Below are positions 6,855-13,931 of a stretch of DNA of 34,397 nt, piece by piece. This DNA is from Roseomonas sp. (GTDB lineage Bacteria; Pseudomonadota; Alphaproteobacteria; Acetobacterales; Acetobacteraceae): NCBI GenBank assembly GCA_020249825.1, contig JADCEX010000188.1:1-34397 (forward strand), read 5' to 3'. The first letter of the stretch is position 1, and the number at the start of each line of letters is the position of its first letter. The notes below the pieces were generated by a model. The model was given only the letters and a program-made list of their open reading frames with translations. It was not told where the DNA came from and did no database searches. A program made the position numbers and the translations under genes.

Positions 6855-7074
6855 GGGAACCTCCAGCCTTGCGCGCGCCCCAGCGCCGCGTGGCTTCGTT
6901 GATGATCGCCTGGCGCAGCCAGGGATCGGTGATGTCGTGGACGGAAAGCGCTGCCACACCATGCCGATGCCAGGCGGCAGCGCGCATGCGCTCCATCTCC
7001 CCGTCATGGGTTGGGCTGCGTGTGCCACGATCAAGCGATGACCGCGGCGACAAGGGCGGGCCAAGGCGTGTCAT
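6844..7074 (-). CDS. Small phage-type hypothetical protein (76 aa)
   Basis: Starting at the ATG at 7072-7074, this 76-residue protein carries RMRAAAWHRHGVAALSVHD followed by DPWLRQAIINEATRRWG. That WR-x-x-G-V-x-x-hydrophobic pattern is one I recall from small proteins in alphaproteobacterial phage replication clusters, function unknown. It overlaps its upstream neighbour by 4 bases (ATGA) and its downstream neighbour by 11 bases, so it is almost certainly translated as part of the operon. Ser/Arg-rich residues at 9-25 are probably disordered. Confidence 0.68.
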   Translation of the reverse strand: MTRLGPPLSPRSSLDRGTRSPTHDGEMERMRAAAWHRHGVAALSVHDITDPWLRQAIINEATRRWGARKAGGSHGQ

Positions 7075-7682
7075 GGCGCTGCACTCGTTGTGATCGGCGT
7101 ATGCGCATGGCTGTCGCAAAGCCCATGACCAAAGGGAATCTCATCGCCGAGCTTCCAATCGAATTCTGACCCGCGCGGCGTCAGGCGCAGCGCCTTGATT
7201 TGCGCGCCGGGAAAATGCGTATGGCTCGCTTCCACCCAGCGATAGGCATCCCAGGCGGCAAGCACGCGGCCAACCTCATCCAGCGTCCAGATATCGCGCC
7301 CCCGCCCGTCTCCGGCCAGCGCATGGGCTTCGGGCAAGCTGCGCACAATGCCGAGCACGCGGCCATTGGGCATGCGCGTTTCCCAGACCTCTGGCGCGAG
7401 CGGCTGATGGCCCGCTGCAATGGCCGCCTGCTCAAGCGCTGCCCAGGCGCGGCGCATGGCTTCGGAATGGGCGCGCACCGCTTCCAGGTTCTGCGCCGCA
7501 TAGGCCGCCTGCCACTTGGTCCATTGCCGGTCAAAGCGCTCACGCAGCGCATCGCCGACCAGCAGCCGCAGTCGCCCGACACCCCATTTCCGTTCCAGCG
7601 CATCGGTCACAAGGTCAACGGATTGCACGAGGCCCTGGATGGCCATGGCCGTGCCGCTGGTGTCCTGCAGGCTTTGGTTCAT
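7071..7682 (-). CDS. Hypothetical helical protein of the replication operon (203 aa)
   Basis: The start at 7680-7682 (MNQSLQDTSGTAMAIQGLV) was chosen over the longer frame to 7931 because the extra region is the GCGCCACTG repeat array and has no coding character. The 203-residue protein is soluble. Residues 20-110 are mostly amphipathic helix (DALERKWGVGRLRLLVGDAL, then Ala/Glu-rich segments). The C-terminal half has WETRMPNGRVLGIVRSLPEA and an acidic W-T-L-D-E motif. I do not recognise a family. Its place right after the repeat array and primase-helicase suggests a role in replication or its control. Confidence 0.68.
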   Translation of the reverse strand: MNQSLQDTSGTAMAIQGLVQSVDLVTDALERKWGVGRLRLLVGDALRERFDRQWTKWQAAYAAQNLEAVRAHSEAMRRAWAALEQAAIAAGHQPLAPEVWETRMPNGRVLGIVRSLPEAHALAGDGRGRDIWTLDEVGRVLAAWDAYRWVEASHTHFPGAQIKALRLTPRGSEFDWKLGDEIPFGHGLCDSHAHTPITTSAAP

Positions 7683-7704
7683 GGCGCGGCCCTTGTCGTG
7701 ATTT

Positions 7705-7929
7705 GCGCCAGTGCTGCGCCACTGAAATGGCTCTGGCAGCCCAAAACAGGGATATTCAGCTGCGCCGCTGCCCCACCGGTCCGTTTTGCGCCACTGCGCC
7801 ACTGCCCCATGTCCCCTAAGGGACATGAGGGCTTGGGCCTGGCCAGTGGCGCAGAGGCGCAAACCTTCCCGGCCACCGGTTGCCGCGCCACTGCGCCAGT
7901 GAATTTCCAGTGGCGCAGGCCAGTGGCGC
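7705..7929. repeat. GCGCCACTG repeat array with central palindrome (possible origin or operator)
   Basis: Exact GCGCCACTG occurs at 7716, 7788, 7796 and 7885; its inverse CAGTGGCGC at 7844, 7908 and 7921. Single-base variants (GCGCCAGTG, GCGCCGCTG) lie at 7705, 7762 and 7893. The copies at 7788/7796 and 7885/7893 share a base, so they are packed head to tail. In the middle, CATGTCCC (7808-7815) and GGGACATG (7820-7827) form a perfect 8-bp inverted repeat around CTAA. The array fills the only long gap in a tightly packed replication operon. Confidence 0.8.
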
Positions 7930-7944
7930 AAAGCCTAAAGCGGT

Positions 7945-8223
7945 TCATGCTTCGGCTCCGGCAGGTATTTTGACCCGGCGTTTCGGATCACGATGTTCGG
8001 CGCAGCGGCGACGATCGACACGAACGGCGACGTTGCGACGCGGCGTCAAAAGTTCAAACGGGGCACCGCAATCAGCGCATTGGCTCTGCCACCGTGTCAG
8101 TTCCATTTGGCGACCATCCATGGTCTTGTGCGGGCGTATCTCCACACACTCAAAACGCTGGTGCTGCACAAAGGCGATACCGCCAAGCTCCGGGCGGCCT
8201 GGCAGGGTCAATCGGGTTTTCAT
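7945..8223 (-). CDS. Small protein with zinc-ribbon-like cysteines (92 aa)
   Basis: The 92-residue basic protein has an N-terminal beta-rich part (LTLPGRPELGGIAFVQHQRF), then a CADCG knuckle and a later RRCAEHR. This gives a possible Cys/His metal site of the zinc-ribbon type, though only three cysteines are present. Its start overlaps the stop of the primase-helicase gene by 4 bases. A DNA- or primase-binding accessory role fits the context but is not shown by the sequence. Downstream of it comes the GCGCCACTG array. Confidence 0.7.
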   Translation of the reverse strand: MKTRLTLPGRPELGGIAFVQHQRFECVEIRPHKTMDGRQMELTRWQSQCADCGAPFELLTPRRNVAVRVDRRRCAEHRDPKRRVKIPAGAEA

Positions 8224-10451
8224 GGGTGCTCTCCTTCCTGAGCGTTCAGCCGCATGCCGGCGACGATTTGCGGATCATGTTCGAGCCCCTTGCGCGTCTT
8301 GCGCTGCTTGGCGCTTGGGTATTCGACGATGCGAAGGGCCTTGCTGGCGAAATAGGCCGCAAGCATCGCGCGCGCCTGTTCCTCGCTGCATCCGGTGGTG
8401 GCCATGATCAGCTCGCCACCCCAGCGCCCAAGATCCTGTTTGCGGGCGGACCAACGTTCCCCATCATCCCTGGGGCTGCCGAGCTGCTCGACCAGGTCGG
8501 CGGATTCAGTCATGGACAAGTCGCGAAACACCGAGGCCGGGCGCCAACGCGCGATGGCCTGGACATGATCGCCATTGGGTAGAGTTATGGACCGCAATTG
8601 CAGCCAGGTGGCATCAAACGGCCTTGGTGCCAGATTGAGCTTGGCGTTATCGGCGCGGACATAAAACCAGCGTTCTTCCTCGGGGATGCCAAAGCGCTCG
8701 GCTTCGCCATCATCCATGCTGCGCAGCGCGACAGCCGCGCGCGCTGCATCGACCAAAGCCGAAGCACCGCGAAACGCATCCGCATCGCCCGCCACACCGC
8801 CCTTGCGGAAATGATGCACCAGCAGCACGGCACAGCCTGCTGCATCGGCAACGCGCGACCAGAGCGTCGCTGCGAAATCCACCTGCTCGTTACGGTTTTC
8901 CTCCAGCCGGTGGGATTTGACGAAAGGGTCAACAATCAGCAGCCGCACTTCGCGTCGGATCAATTCGGCAATCAGCGCATCGGCAAGCGGCGTTGCAACG
9001 GTGCTGCCATCCGGCAGGCGCACGGCAAGGATAAGCGGCTGGTCCCGCCCGCTATCGAGGTAAAGCCGCCCTGTCATGGCCGCAGGGCGAATGCCATGCG
9101 CAATCAGGGCAGCTTGAACCCGGCGCAGCAATTCCTCGCGCGGGTCTTCCAGATTGTAGATCCAGACTGCGCCGGTGCTATGCACTGGCTCCTCGACCAG
9201 GGGGCGGCCAAGCGCGACGGCAAGCCCGACCGCGATGGCATAGGCGGTCTTGCCGGTGCCGCCCGGGGCGCCAAGTACGGAGACAAAGCGCCGGATCAGA
9301 AAATGGCCATAGACCCATTCGCGCGGCGGCAGCTTGGCAAGCTGGTCAGGCTCAAAGGGGGTGGCAATCAGGCCGGGCGCTGTCTCCGCCGCAATGGCAC
9401 CCGCGGGCGTGCTGCGCGCGGCCTGGGGCAGGTTGGGCGGGCCAGACTCCCAGTCATCGCCGGTAGGCAGTGCAACGCCCCCACGCCCCGCAGCAATGGC
9501 GTTTCCGGCGATGAGTGATGGCTTGACCCAAAGCGGATTGGCCATGCGCGCCAGATGATAGAGTGAGGCATAGCCAATCCGATCGGGCGGGCTGCGAAAC
9601 CAATGATGCCAACGTTCCAAGCACGCCGCTTCCTGGTGCTTGGCGGATTTCGCCGACCAGGCCGCCCAGGCGGCGAGACCCTCGGCACTGGCCGATGACG
9701 CACGCCAGACTGCCATGCCAATCTTTGACCATTCATCCCAGGGCAGATCGGCATTCGGTATTTGCGCCAGTGCCGCGACGATGTCCGCAGCCGCAGCCCG
9801 GCTATCGGGATTGGCGCGCGGCGGCGCTTGGTCTGGCAATGTCTGCGCATCGGGCTGCGCCAGCAGCAGCAATTCGGTCGCGATATCAGCGATGGGGCGC
9901 AAGGCATCGGGCGTTTGCGGCAATTGGTGGCCAGAGACAGTGACGTAGCGCGGGCAGCGATGGAAAATCTCAACGCTGCCGCCTTCCGGCATGGCGACGC
10001 GCCGATGCACTGGCGCGCCGAGGCCGTCATTGCTGCCAATGATCCGAAGCCCGCGCCCGGACGGCGTGATTTCTGTGTAGCTGTCGGCTTCCTCAACAAG
10101 CCGCAACGCCCAATCGGCCAATGTGCCGGTAGCTGGGTCTCGGCAATGATCGAGATCGAGAAAGACATGCGCTGCGTCATCGCGCAGCACGTATCCGGCG
10201 CCATCGGCCTCGGCGGCGGCGACCGCACCCATGGCGGCGGCGAAACTATCCCAGGAAGCAGGATCCTGGGTTGAGGCATGGCGCCAGGGATCGCTGGCGC
10301 GGAACAAAGGCTTGTCGGGCTTGGCGCCAGGGCTGGTTTCTGTCCAGCGCCAGATCACCCAATGCCTGGCGGCGGTGAGCGCTTGCAGCGCCATAGGCAG
10401 CGGGCAGATCAGCCCGTCGCCCATGGATGCTACCTGCGCCACCCCCGACAT
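8220..10451 (-). CDS. Primase-helicase: archaeo-eukaryotic-type primase, PriCT-like region and RecA-fold ATPase
   Basis: The 743-residue protein has three parts. Residues 20-200 look like a primase/polymerase of the phage NrS-1 or plasmid type (FLDLDHC at 98-103, TPSGRGLRIIG at 129-139). Residues 220-305 resemble a PriCT-2 domain (LPWDEWSKIGMAVWR, then RIGYASLYHLA). Residues 375-640 form a RepA/RecA-like helicase with Walker A GAPGGTGKT at 394-402, Walker B LLIVDPF at 504-510 and a later LLVHHFRKGG sensor motif. It would prime and unwind DNA at the element's origin. It starts 3 bases after the preceding stop. The repeat array nearby is a candidate binding region. Confidence 0.87.
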   Translation of the reverse strand: MSGVAQVASMGDGLICPLPMALQALTAARHWVIWRWTETSPGAKPDKPLFRASDPWRHASTQDPASWDSFAAAMGAVAAAEADGAGYVLRDDAAHVFLDLDHCRDPATGTLADWALRLVEEADSYTEITPSGRGLRIIGSNDGLGAPVHRRVAMPEGGSVEIFHRCPRYVTVSGHQLPQTPDALRPIADIATELLLLAQPDAQTLPDQAPPRANPDSRAAAADIVAALAQIPNADLPWDEWSKIGMAVWRASSASAEGLAAWAAWSAKSAKHQEAACLERWHHWFRSPPDRIGYASLYHLARMANPLWVKPSLIAGNAIAAGRGGVALPTGDDWESGPPNLPQAARSTPAGAIAAETAPGLIATPFEPDQLAKLPPREWVYGHFLIRRFVSVLGAPGGTGKTAYAIAVGLAVALGRPLVEEPVHSTGAVWIYNLEDPREELLRRVQAALIAHGIRPAAMTGRLYLDSGRDQPLILAVRLPDGSTVATPLADALIAELIRREVRLLIVDPFVKSHRLEENRNEQVDFAATLWSRVADAAGCAVLLVHHFRKGGVAGDADAFRGASALVDAARAAVALRSMDDGEAERFGIPEEERWFYVRADNAKLNLAPRPFDATWLQLRSITLPNGDHVQAIARWRPASVFRDLSMTESADLVEQLGSPRDDGERWSARKQDLGRWGGELIMATTGCSEEQARAMLAAYFASKALRIVEYPSAKQRKTRKGLEHDPQIVAGMRLNAQEGEHP

Positions 10452-10454
10452 GGT

Positions 10455-11138
10455 TCAGAATTCCGTATCATGCATCGCCATTTCCGGGGCCGGTGCCGCA
10501 ACCGGCGCTGGCACATGGCGCGCGGGCGGGGGTGCTACTGGCGCGACAGCGCGTGGCGCGACGCTGGTTGGCGCCGCGATACTCGGCAAAGCGCCAAGCG
10601 GCATATCATCCGGTCGCGGCAGCCATTTCGTGATCTCGAAAATCGGTGCGTAATTGGTCGTCTGCCCCTGTGGCGTCTTGCTCACAACCGCTGTCGTGCC
10701 GGTCAGCATCACCAAGGGGACCAGACGCTGGCCTGATTCTGCTGCTTCCTCATATTGATTGTGCAAGGCATCCATGGCCGCGATCACCACACGCGCGGTA
10801 GCCGCGAATTCACGCAAGCCGTCCAGGAGCTTCGGCGCATAGACGCGAATACGAAAACCCTGGCGATGATCCTTGGAAGGTTGCTGCGGCAGGGGCTCGC
10901 CAAAGCGCACCATTTGAAAATCCGGTGCACCACCGGTGAAGGCTATCCAGCCCACTTCAATCTGGGCCAGATCCATCAGCATGACCGGTGCCGGCGATGT
11001 GATATCCGTGGATCTGGATTCCCACTTGCCATCAGGCTTCTGTTCACGGTCGTTGCGGAACAGGCGCCCGGCGCGTGCATCATAGCGGATATGCGGAACA
11101 ATTTCGGCATTGGTGTTGGTGTTCAGTCCGAGGGCCAT
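10455..11138 (-). CDS. Candidate single-stranded DNA-binding protein with SSB-like C-terminal tip
   Basis: AAGGAGAG lies a few bases before the ATG at 11136-11138. The 227-residue protein has a folded beta-rich N-terminal part (HIRYDARAGRLFRNDREQ, then QIEVGWIAFTGGAPDFQMV) and a segment ending ITKWLPRPDDMP. A 40-residue Ala/Pro/Val-rich linker and the short tail MAMHDTEF follow. Bacterial and phage ssDNA-binding proteins share this design: folded core, disordered linker, acidic tip ending in Phe that recruits partners. With a primase-helicase directly downstream and nucleases upstream, ssDNA binding is a reasonable inference. I cannot confirm an OB fold by eye. Confidence 0.7.
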   Translation of the reverse strand: MALGLNTNTNAEIVPHIRYDARAGRLFRNDREQKPDGKWESRSTDITSPAPVMLMDLAQIEVGWIAFTGGAPDFQMVRFGEPLPQQPSKDHRQGFRIRVYAPKLLDGLREFAATARVVIAAMDALHNQYEEAAESGQRLVPLVMLTGTTAVVSKTPQGQTTNYAPIFEITKWLPRPDDMPLGALPSIAAPTSVAPRAVAPVAPPPARHVPAPVAAPAPEMAMHDTEF

Positions 11139-11202
11139 TGGCCTCTCCTTTCTTGCGGGGGGTGCGCGCCGGTTGCGGCGGGCGCGCGGCGCCGTGGCAG
11201 GG

Positions 11203-11325
11203 TCAGGCGATCAGCCCCCAAGCCAGGAACAACAGCGTCCAGAGACCAGCCCAATGCAGCGCGGCCAGGATCAATTCGGGCGACAGCGCAGACCGCAGCC
11301 GTGCGCGTGAGGGTTCAAAAGCCAT
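11203..11325 (-). CDS. 40-residue single-pass membrane peptide
   Basis: The frame starts at 11323-11325 with GGGAGGGAA just upstream and encodes MAFEPSRARLRSALSPEL followed by a hydrophobic helix of about 20 residues (ILAALHWAGLWTLLFLAWGL). A basic N-terminus before one membrane span suggests an N-in topology. It overlaps the end of the nuclease gene by 11 bases, as other genes in this operon do, which argues that it is real despite its size. Function is unknown; superinfection exclusion or membrane anchoring of replication are options but unsupported. Confidence 0.62.
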   Translation of the reverse strand: MAFEPSRARLRSALSPELILAALHWAGLWTLLFLAWGLIA

Positions 11326-12076
11326 AGACTTCCCTCCCAAGCGCGCGGGCTTCCGGCGAGGACCACCAGAAGGTCTCAAAATCAGGGCAGATCAGGGCCG
11401 CGAGTTCGTGTGCATCACGCGATAGGCGGAGAAAGCGTTCCAGCCTGATGGCGATGGCCCGCAGTATCGCAAGCTGTGCCGGCACATCGGGAAGCACATA
11501 GACCGCCACCTTCTTTGGCGTGGCGTAGCAAAAGCGCATCTCCCGGTTGGTCCCGGCCACATAGACAGCGCCCTGGCGCGCATGGGGCGCGCTGATGTCA
11601 CTGGCCAGCCGGAATTGCGTCTTGAGATCCAGCACAATGCCATGCGCATCCCAGACGAAATCCTGATAACCGATGACGGGAACGGCGATATCATCCAGAC
11701 GGATTTCCACCCGATGCTGATGCCGGCCCTCGGGCGGGCTGGTCGGCACGCCGTACTGGCGCAGCTCCGCCAGCGCCAATTCGACAATGGCCGGGATCGC
11801 CTCGCGTTCCTTGGCGCGATTGGGATCAGCCGAAAGCGCCGAAAGCCGATCGAATTCTGCCAGCGCCGCTGCCTGGCATTCCGCCACCGGCAGGGCTGGA
11901 TCGAACAGGCCGAGCGACACGCCATGTTCGGCCGCCGTGCCACGATGCGCTGCCGCGCCAACCGGCGCACGCCGACGCAGCAGTTTTTCCACTACCCAAA
12001 GCGCGGGTGCCGCAGCATAAAGATTGAGGCTGGTCGCAGAGAGATGCTCAAGACCATGCAAGGCAAAGCCGTTCAT
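11315..12076 (-). CDS. PD-(D/E)XK nuclease, RecB/Cas4-like
   Basis: The start MNGFALHGLEHLSATSLNLY at 12074-12076 has AGGAGAG upstream and overlaps the preceding stop by 4 bases. The 253-residue protein has the RecB/Cas4-like layout: an N-terminal SATSLNLYAAAPALW helix, HRGTAAEHG, then VIGYQDFVWDAHGIVLDLKTQ carrying the catalytic D and DxK of the PD-(D/E)XK fold, and a QGAVYVAG helix as in RecB-type motif III. No CxxC iron-sulfur cysteines are evident. It is likely a phage or element exonuclease for recombination or end processing, working with the nearby ssDNA-binding candidate. Confidence 0.82.
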   Translation of the reverse strand: MNGFALHGLEHLSATSLNLYAAAPALWVVEKLLRRRAPVGAAAHRGTAAEHGVSLGLFDPALPVAECQAAALAEFDRLSALSADPNRAKEREAIPAIVELALAELRQYGVPTSPPEGRHQHRVEIRLDDIAVPVIGYQDFVWDAHGIVLDLKTQFRLASDISAPHARQGAVYVAGTNREMRFCYATPKKVAVYVLPDVPAQLAILRAIAIRLERFLRLSRDAHELAALICPDFETFWWSSPEARALGREVYGF

Positions 12077-12429
12077 GACAGGCTCTCCTGCGTTGCGGCG
12101 GGCAAGCCACGCCCGAGCAATTCCAGCCAAACATGCAAGGGCACCACCACCAACGGTGCCGCACGGTCGCGCCAGAGAAACAGCGCATCATGCGTGCCGA
12201 GCCAGCGTTCCAGCGTCTTGAAGCCTTCGCCATCGCCGCGGGCTTTGACTTCGGCCACCAGCGGCGGTTCGGACGCACCGCGCGCATAGATGTCGATGTC
12301 AGCGCCATTGCTGCGATAGTGCGTGGCACCGGATAGCGGGACACGCTCGGCTGCGATGCCGCTTTGCTTGTGGATCTCCACCAGCGCGCGTTCGCGCCGG
12401 AGGCCCTTGTCGCGTGAAGGCTTACCCAT
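12073..12429 (-). CDS. Putative PD-(D/E)XK (Holliday-junction resolvase-like) nuclease (118 aa)
   Basis: Starting at the ATG at 12427-12429, the 118-residue protein has a basic N-terminus (MGKPSRDKGLRRERALVEIH). A compact nuclease-like core follows: SNGADIDIYARG, then PLVAEVKARGDGEG, the spaced D-(x)n-E-V-K pattern of Hjc/VRR-type nucleases. The size fits a minimal resolvase. It would cleave branched DNA during element replication or recombination. It overlaps both neighbours (4 and 8 bases). An RNA- or restriction-related PD-(D/E)XK role cannot be excluded. Confidence 0.72.
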   Translation of the reverse strand: MGKPSRDKGLRRERALVEIHKQSGIAAERVPLSGATHYRSNGADIDIYARGASEPPLVAEVKARGDGEGFKTLERWLGTHDALFLWRDRAAPLVVVPLHVWLELLGRGLPAATQESLS

Positions 12430-12757
12430 GGTGGGGCCCGCCCTTGGCAAGGAGCATTTTCGCCTTGCCCAGATTGGCAGACCGATCAGCAGGCCCGTCG
12501 CCGCTGGCGCGAGTGCGGTCGATGGAGCCCAGTTCTGTCAGCAGGCGTTCATCCACTGGCTTGCCGGACATGCGCGCGGCGGCGGCGACGCCGGCCCAAT
12601 GCCGAGCGGGGATGCCCCGGCGGCGCCAGGCGCGGACCGTGACGGCCTCGACATCGAGGGCGATGGCCAGTTCGGTGGCGCTGCGCCAGAGGTTGATGAC
12701 TTCCGCGAAATCACGCGGCATTTGCGGGGCATGGGGGCGCGAAGGGTGCTGGCGCAT
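12422..12757 (-). CDS. Cro-like helix-turn-helix protein, first gene of the leftward operon
   Basis: GAGGAGA supports the ATG at 12755-12757. The 111-residue protein contains LWRSATELAIALDVEAVTVRAWRRRGIPARHW, a Cro/YdaS-type HTH (shown here only as its sense; key residues TELA and VRAW). Its place, divergent from a CI/LexA-like repressor across a shared operator region, is the classic lytic/lysogenic switch arrangement. It probably counters the repressor or moderates the leftward promoter. The C-terminal 40 residues are polar and likely disordered. Confidence 0.78.
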   Translation of the reverse strand: MRQHPSRPHAPQMPRDFAEVINLWRSATELAIALDVEAVTVRAWRRRGIPARHWAGVAAAARMSGKPVDERLLTELGSIDRTRASGDGPADRSANLGKAKMLLAKGGPHHG

Positions 12758-12806
12758 TGTCTCCTCGGGGGGGCGAGACTGGTTGGGTGGCCAACAGATA
12801 CATAGA

Positions 12807-12875
12807 GTAACGCTACCAAAACAAGACTTGTTGTATATTTTTCTTTCTGCTACATAATGGCGCAGTAAACGCTAC
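12807..12875. promoter_or_regulatory. Divergent switch region: two operator-like sites and rightward promoter
   Basis: GTAACGCTAC at 12807-12816 and GTAAACGCTAC at 12865-12875 are near-palindromes on GTA-N-CG-N-TAC. Between them, TTGTTG (12828-12833) and TACATA (12851-12856) are 17 bases apart, a good sigma-70 promoter for the repressor gene at 12889. The second site lies just after its -10 box, fitting autorepression. On the minus strand the first site falls between a TTGTTT-like -35 and TATGTA, so it could block the leftward operon. Confidence 0.6.
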
Positions 12876-12888
12876 AAGATGCAACGCA

Positions 12889-13662
12889 ATGGACACCATC
12901 GCAGAACGCCTGCGCCGCTTTCGGGAGGCCAAAGGCATTGATTCCGGGGCAGAATTGGCCCGCCTCGCCGGCGTACCGGAGGCGACCTATCGCGCCTATG
13001 AAAGTGGGCGCCGCCCGTTGACGGCGCGTGCCGCACGCGAGCTTGCCGTGCCGCTTGGCATCACCTGGCAATTGCTGCTGTTCGGCAAGGAGCCGACCGA
13101 AAGCGGCATCGCGATCAATACGCCCGAGGAGGCGGCCGCGATGTTGGGTCAGCGCGTGCGCCGCAAACCCATGTCGCCCCGCGTGCCAGCTTATTCTGGC
13201 CCGACTGAGGTCGAGCTTGTGAGTATGGCGGGCGATAGTTATGCGCTGCTGCCTGTCTATGACGCGGCTGCTTCTGCAGGCCCTGGAATGGAAATTGACC
13301 GCGCCCAGGTCATCTACCGCATTGCCTTCCGCGAGGAATGGATCCGCAGCGTCACCCGCGCGCCTTTGGAACAATTGGGTGTCATCACCGTGGATGGCGA
13401 TTCGATGGAGCCGACGCTGCGTACCGGTGATACTGTTCTCGTGGATTTCGGGCAGAATCAGCCGGGCGACAAGGATGGCATCTATGTCATTCGCACCGGC
13501 AATGGGCTGCAGGTCAAGCGCTTGCAGGTAGAGCTTGGGCGTCCGGTGCGCCTGAGCGTGCTTTCCGACAACCCAGCCTACCAGCCGCAGCGCAATCTGA
13601 GCGCCGAGGATATCCAGGTGATTGGCCGCGTGATCTGGCTTGGGCGGCAGGTTGGGTCGTGA
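12889..13662 (+). CDS. CI/LexA-like phage repressor (HTH plus S24 peptidase)
   Basis: The 257-residue protein has an XRE HTH at residues 1-65 (AELARLAGVPEATYRAYESG) and a C-terminal LexA/S24 autoprotease. The nucleophile is Ser172 in GDSMEPTLRTGD, the general base Lys210 in LQVKRL, and Ala130-Gly131 is a plausible self-cleavage site (ASAG). RecA-stimulated self-cleavage during DNA damage would release the leftward replication operon and perhaps the recombinase operon. The promoter at 12828-12856 and the operator just past it suggest autoregulation. No strong ribosome-binding site is visible. Confidence 0.9.
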   Translation: MDTIAERLRRFREAKGIDSGAELARLAGVPEATYRAYESGRRPLTARAARELAVPLGITWQLLLFGKEPTESGIAINTPEEAAAMLGQRVRRKPMSPRVPAYSGPTEVELVSMAGDSYALLPVYDAAASAGPGMEIDRAQVIYRIAFREEWIRSVTRAPLEQLGVITVDGDSMEPTLRTGDTVLVDFGQNQPGDKDGIYVIRTGNGLQVKRLQVELGRPVRLSVLSDNPAYQPQRNLSAEDIQVIGRVIWLGRQVGS

Positions 13663-13681
13663 TTCTTTTTGGGCTTGATGT

Positions 13682-13707
13682 GTAACGCTACAATCCAGCA
13701 CTCCCCA
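13682..13707 (+). promoter_or_regulatory. Third repressor-type site upstream of the recombinase operon
   Basis: GTAACGCTAC at 13682-13691 is identical to the site at 12807. It lies between the repressor stop and the small ORF at 13737 that begins the recombinase operon. TACAAT at 13688-13693 overlaps it and would serve as a -10 box, so binding could silence integration/excision genes. The 25 bases from 13683 recur in inverse orientation at 5686-5710. Confidence 0.5.
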
Positions 13708-13736
13708 AGCAAGTTTGTGATGCGTATTGTCGCGCT

Positions 13737-13931
13737 ATGCAGCGTGACACATCGATACTCAATCCCCACCTCCCGCCGCACCTCCGCGAGGTCTGCGACA
13801 TCCTCGCCCGCGGGCTAGTGCGGCTCCGCAGCCGCGCTGCCCAGAAACCCGCGGACCAGGGAGAGCCGTTGCTACACTTCTCGGCGCCACAGCGCCTGCA
13901 TGCGAACCGGACTAACCGGAGAAACGCATGA
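13737..13931 (+). CDS. Small conserved protein preceding DUF2924 (64 aa)
   Basis: The 64-residue protein has HLREVCDILARGLVRLRSRA, a helix with a basic tail, and ends NRTNRRNA. I recall similar small ORFs directly before DUF2924 genes in alphaproteobacterial elements. Its stop overlaps the DUF2924 start codon (ATGA), supporting translation in this operon. No good ribosome-binding site precedes the ATG. Function is unknown; a small DNA-binding accessory to the recombinase is plausible. Confidence 0.62.
   Translation: MQRDTSILNPHLPPHLREVCDILARGLVRLRSRAAQKPADQGEPLLHFSAPQRLHANRTNRRNA

Noticed and set aside
7705-7929. CRISPR array
   Set aside because: Repeats are 9 bases, irregularly spaced and in both orientations; no cas genes are present.
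7683-7931. N-terminal extension of the 203-residue protein through the repeat array
   Set aside because: The extension translates the GCGCCACTG repeats; the ATG at 7682 is the first with a protein-like continuation.
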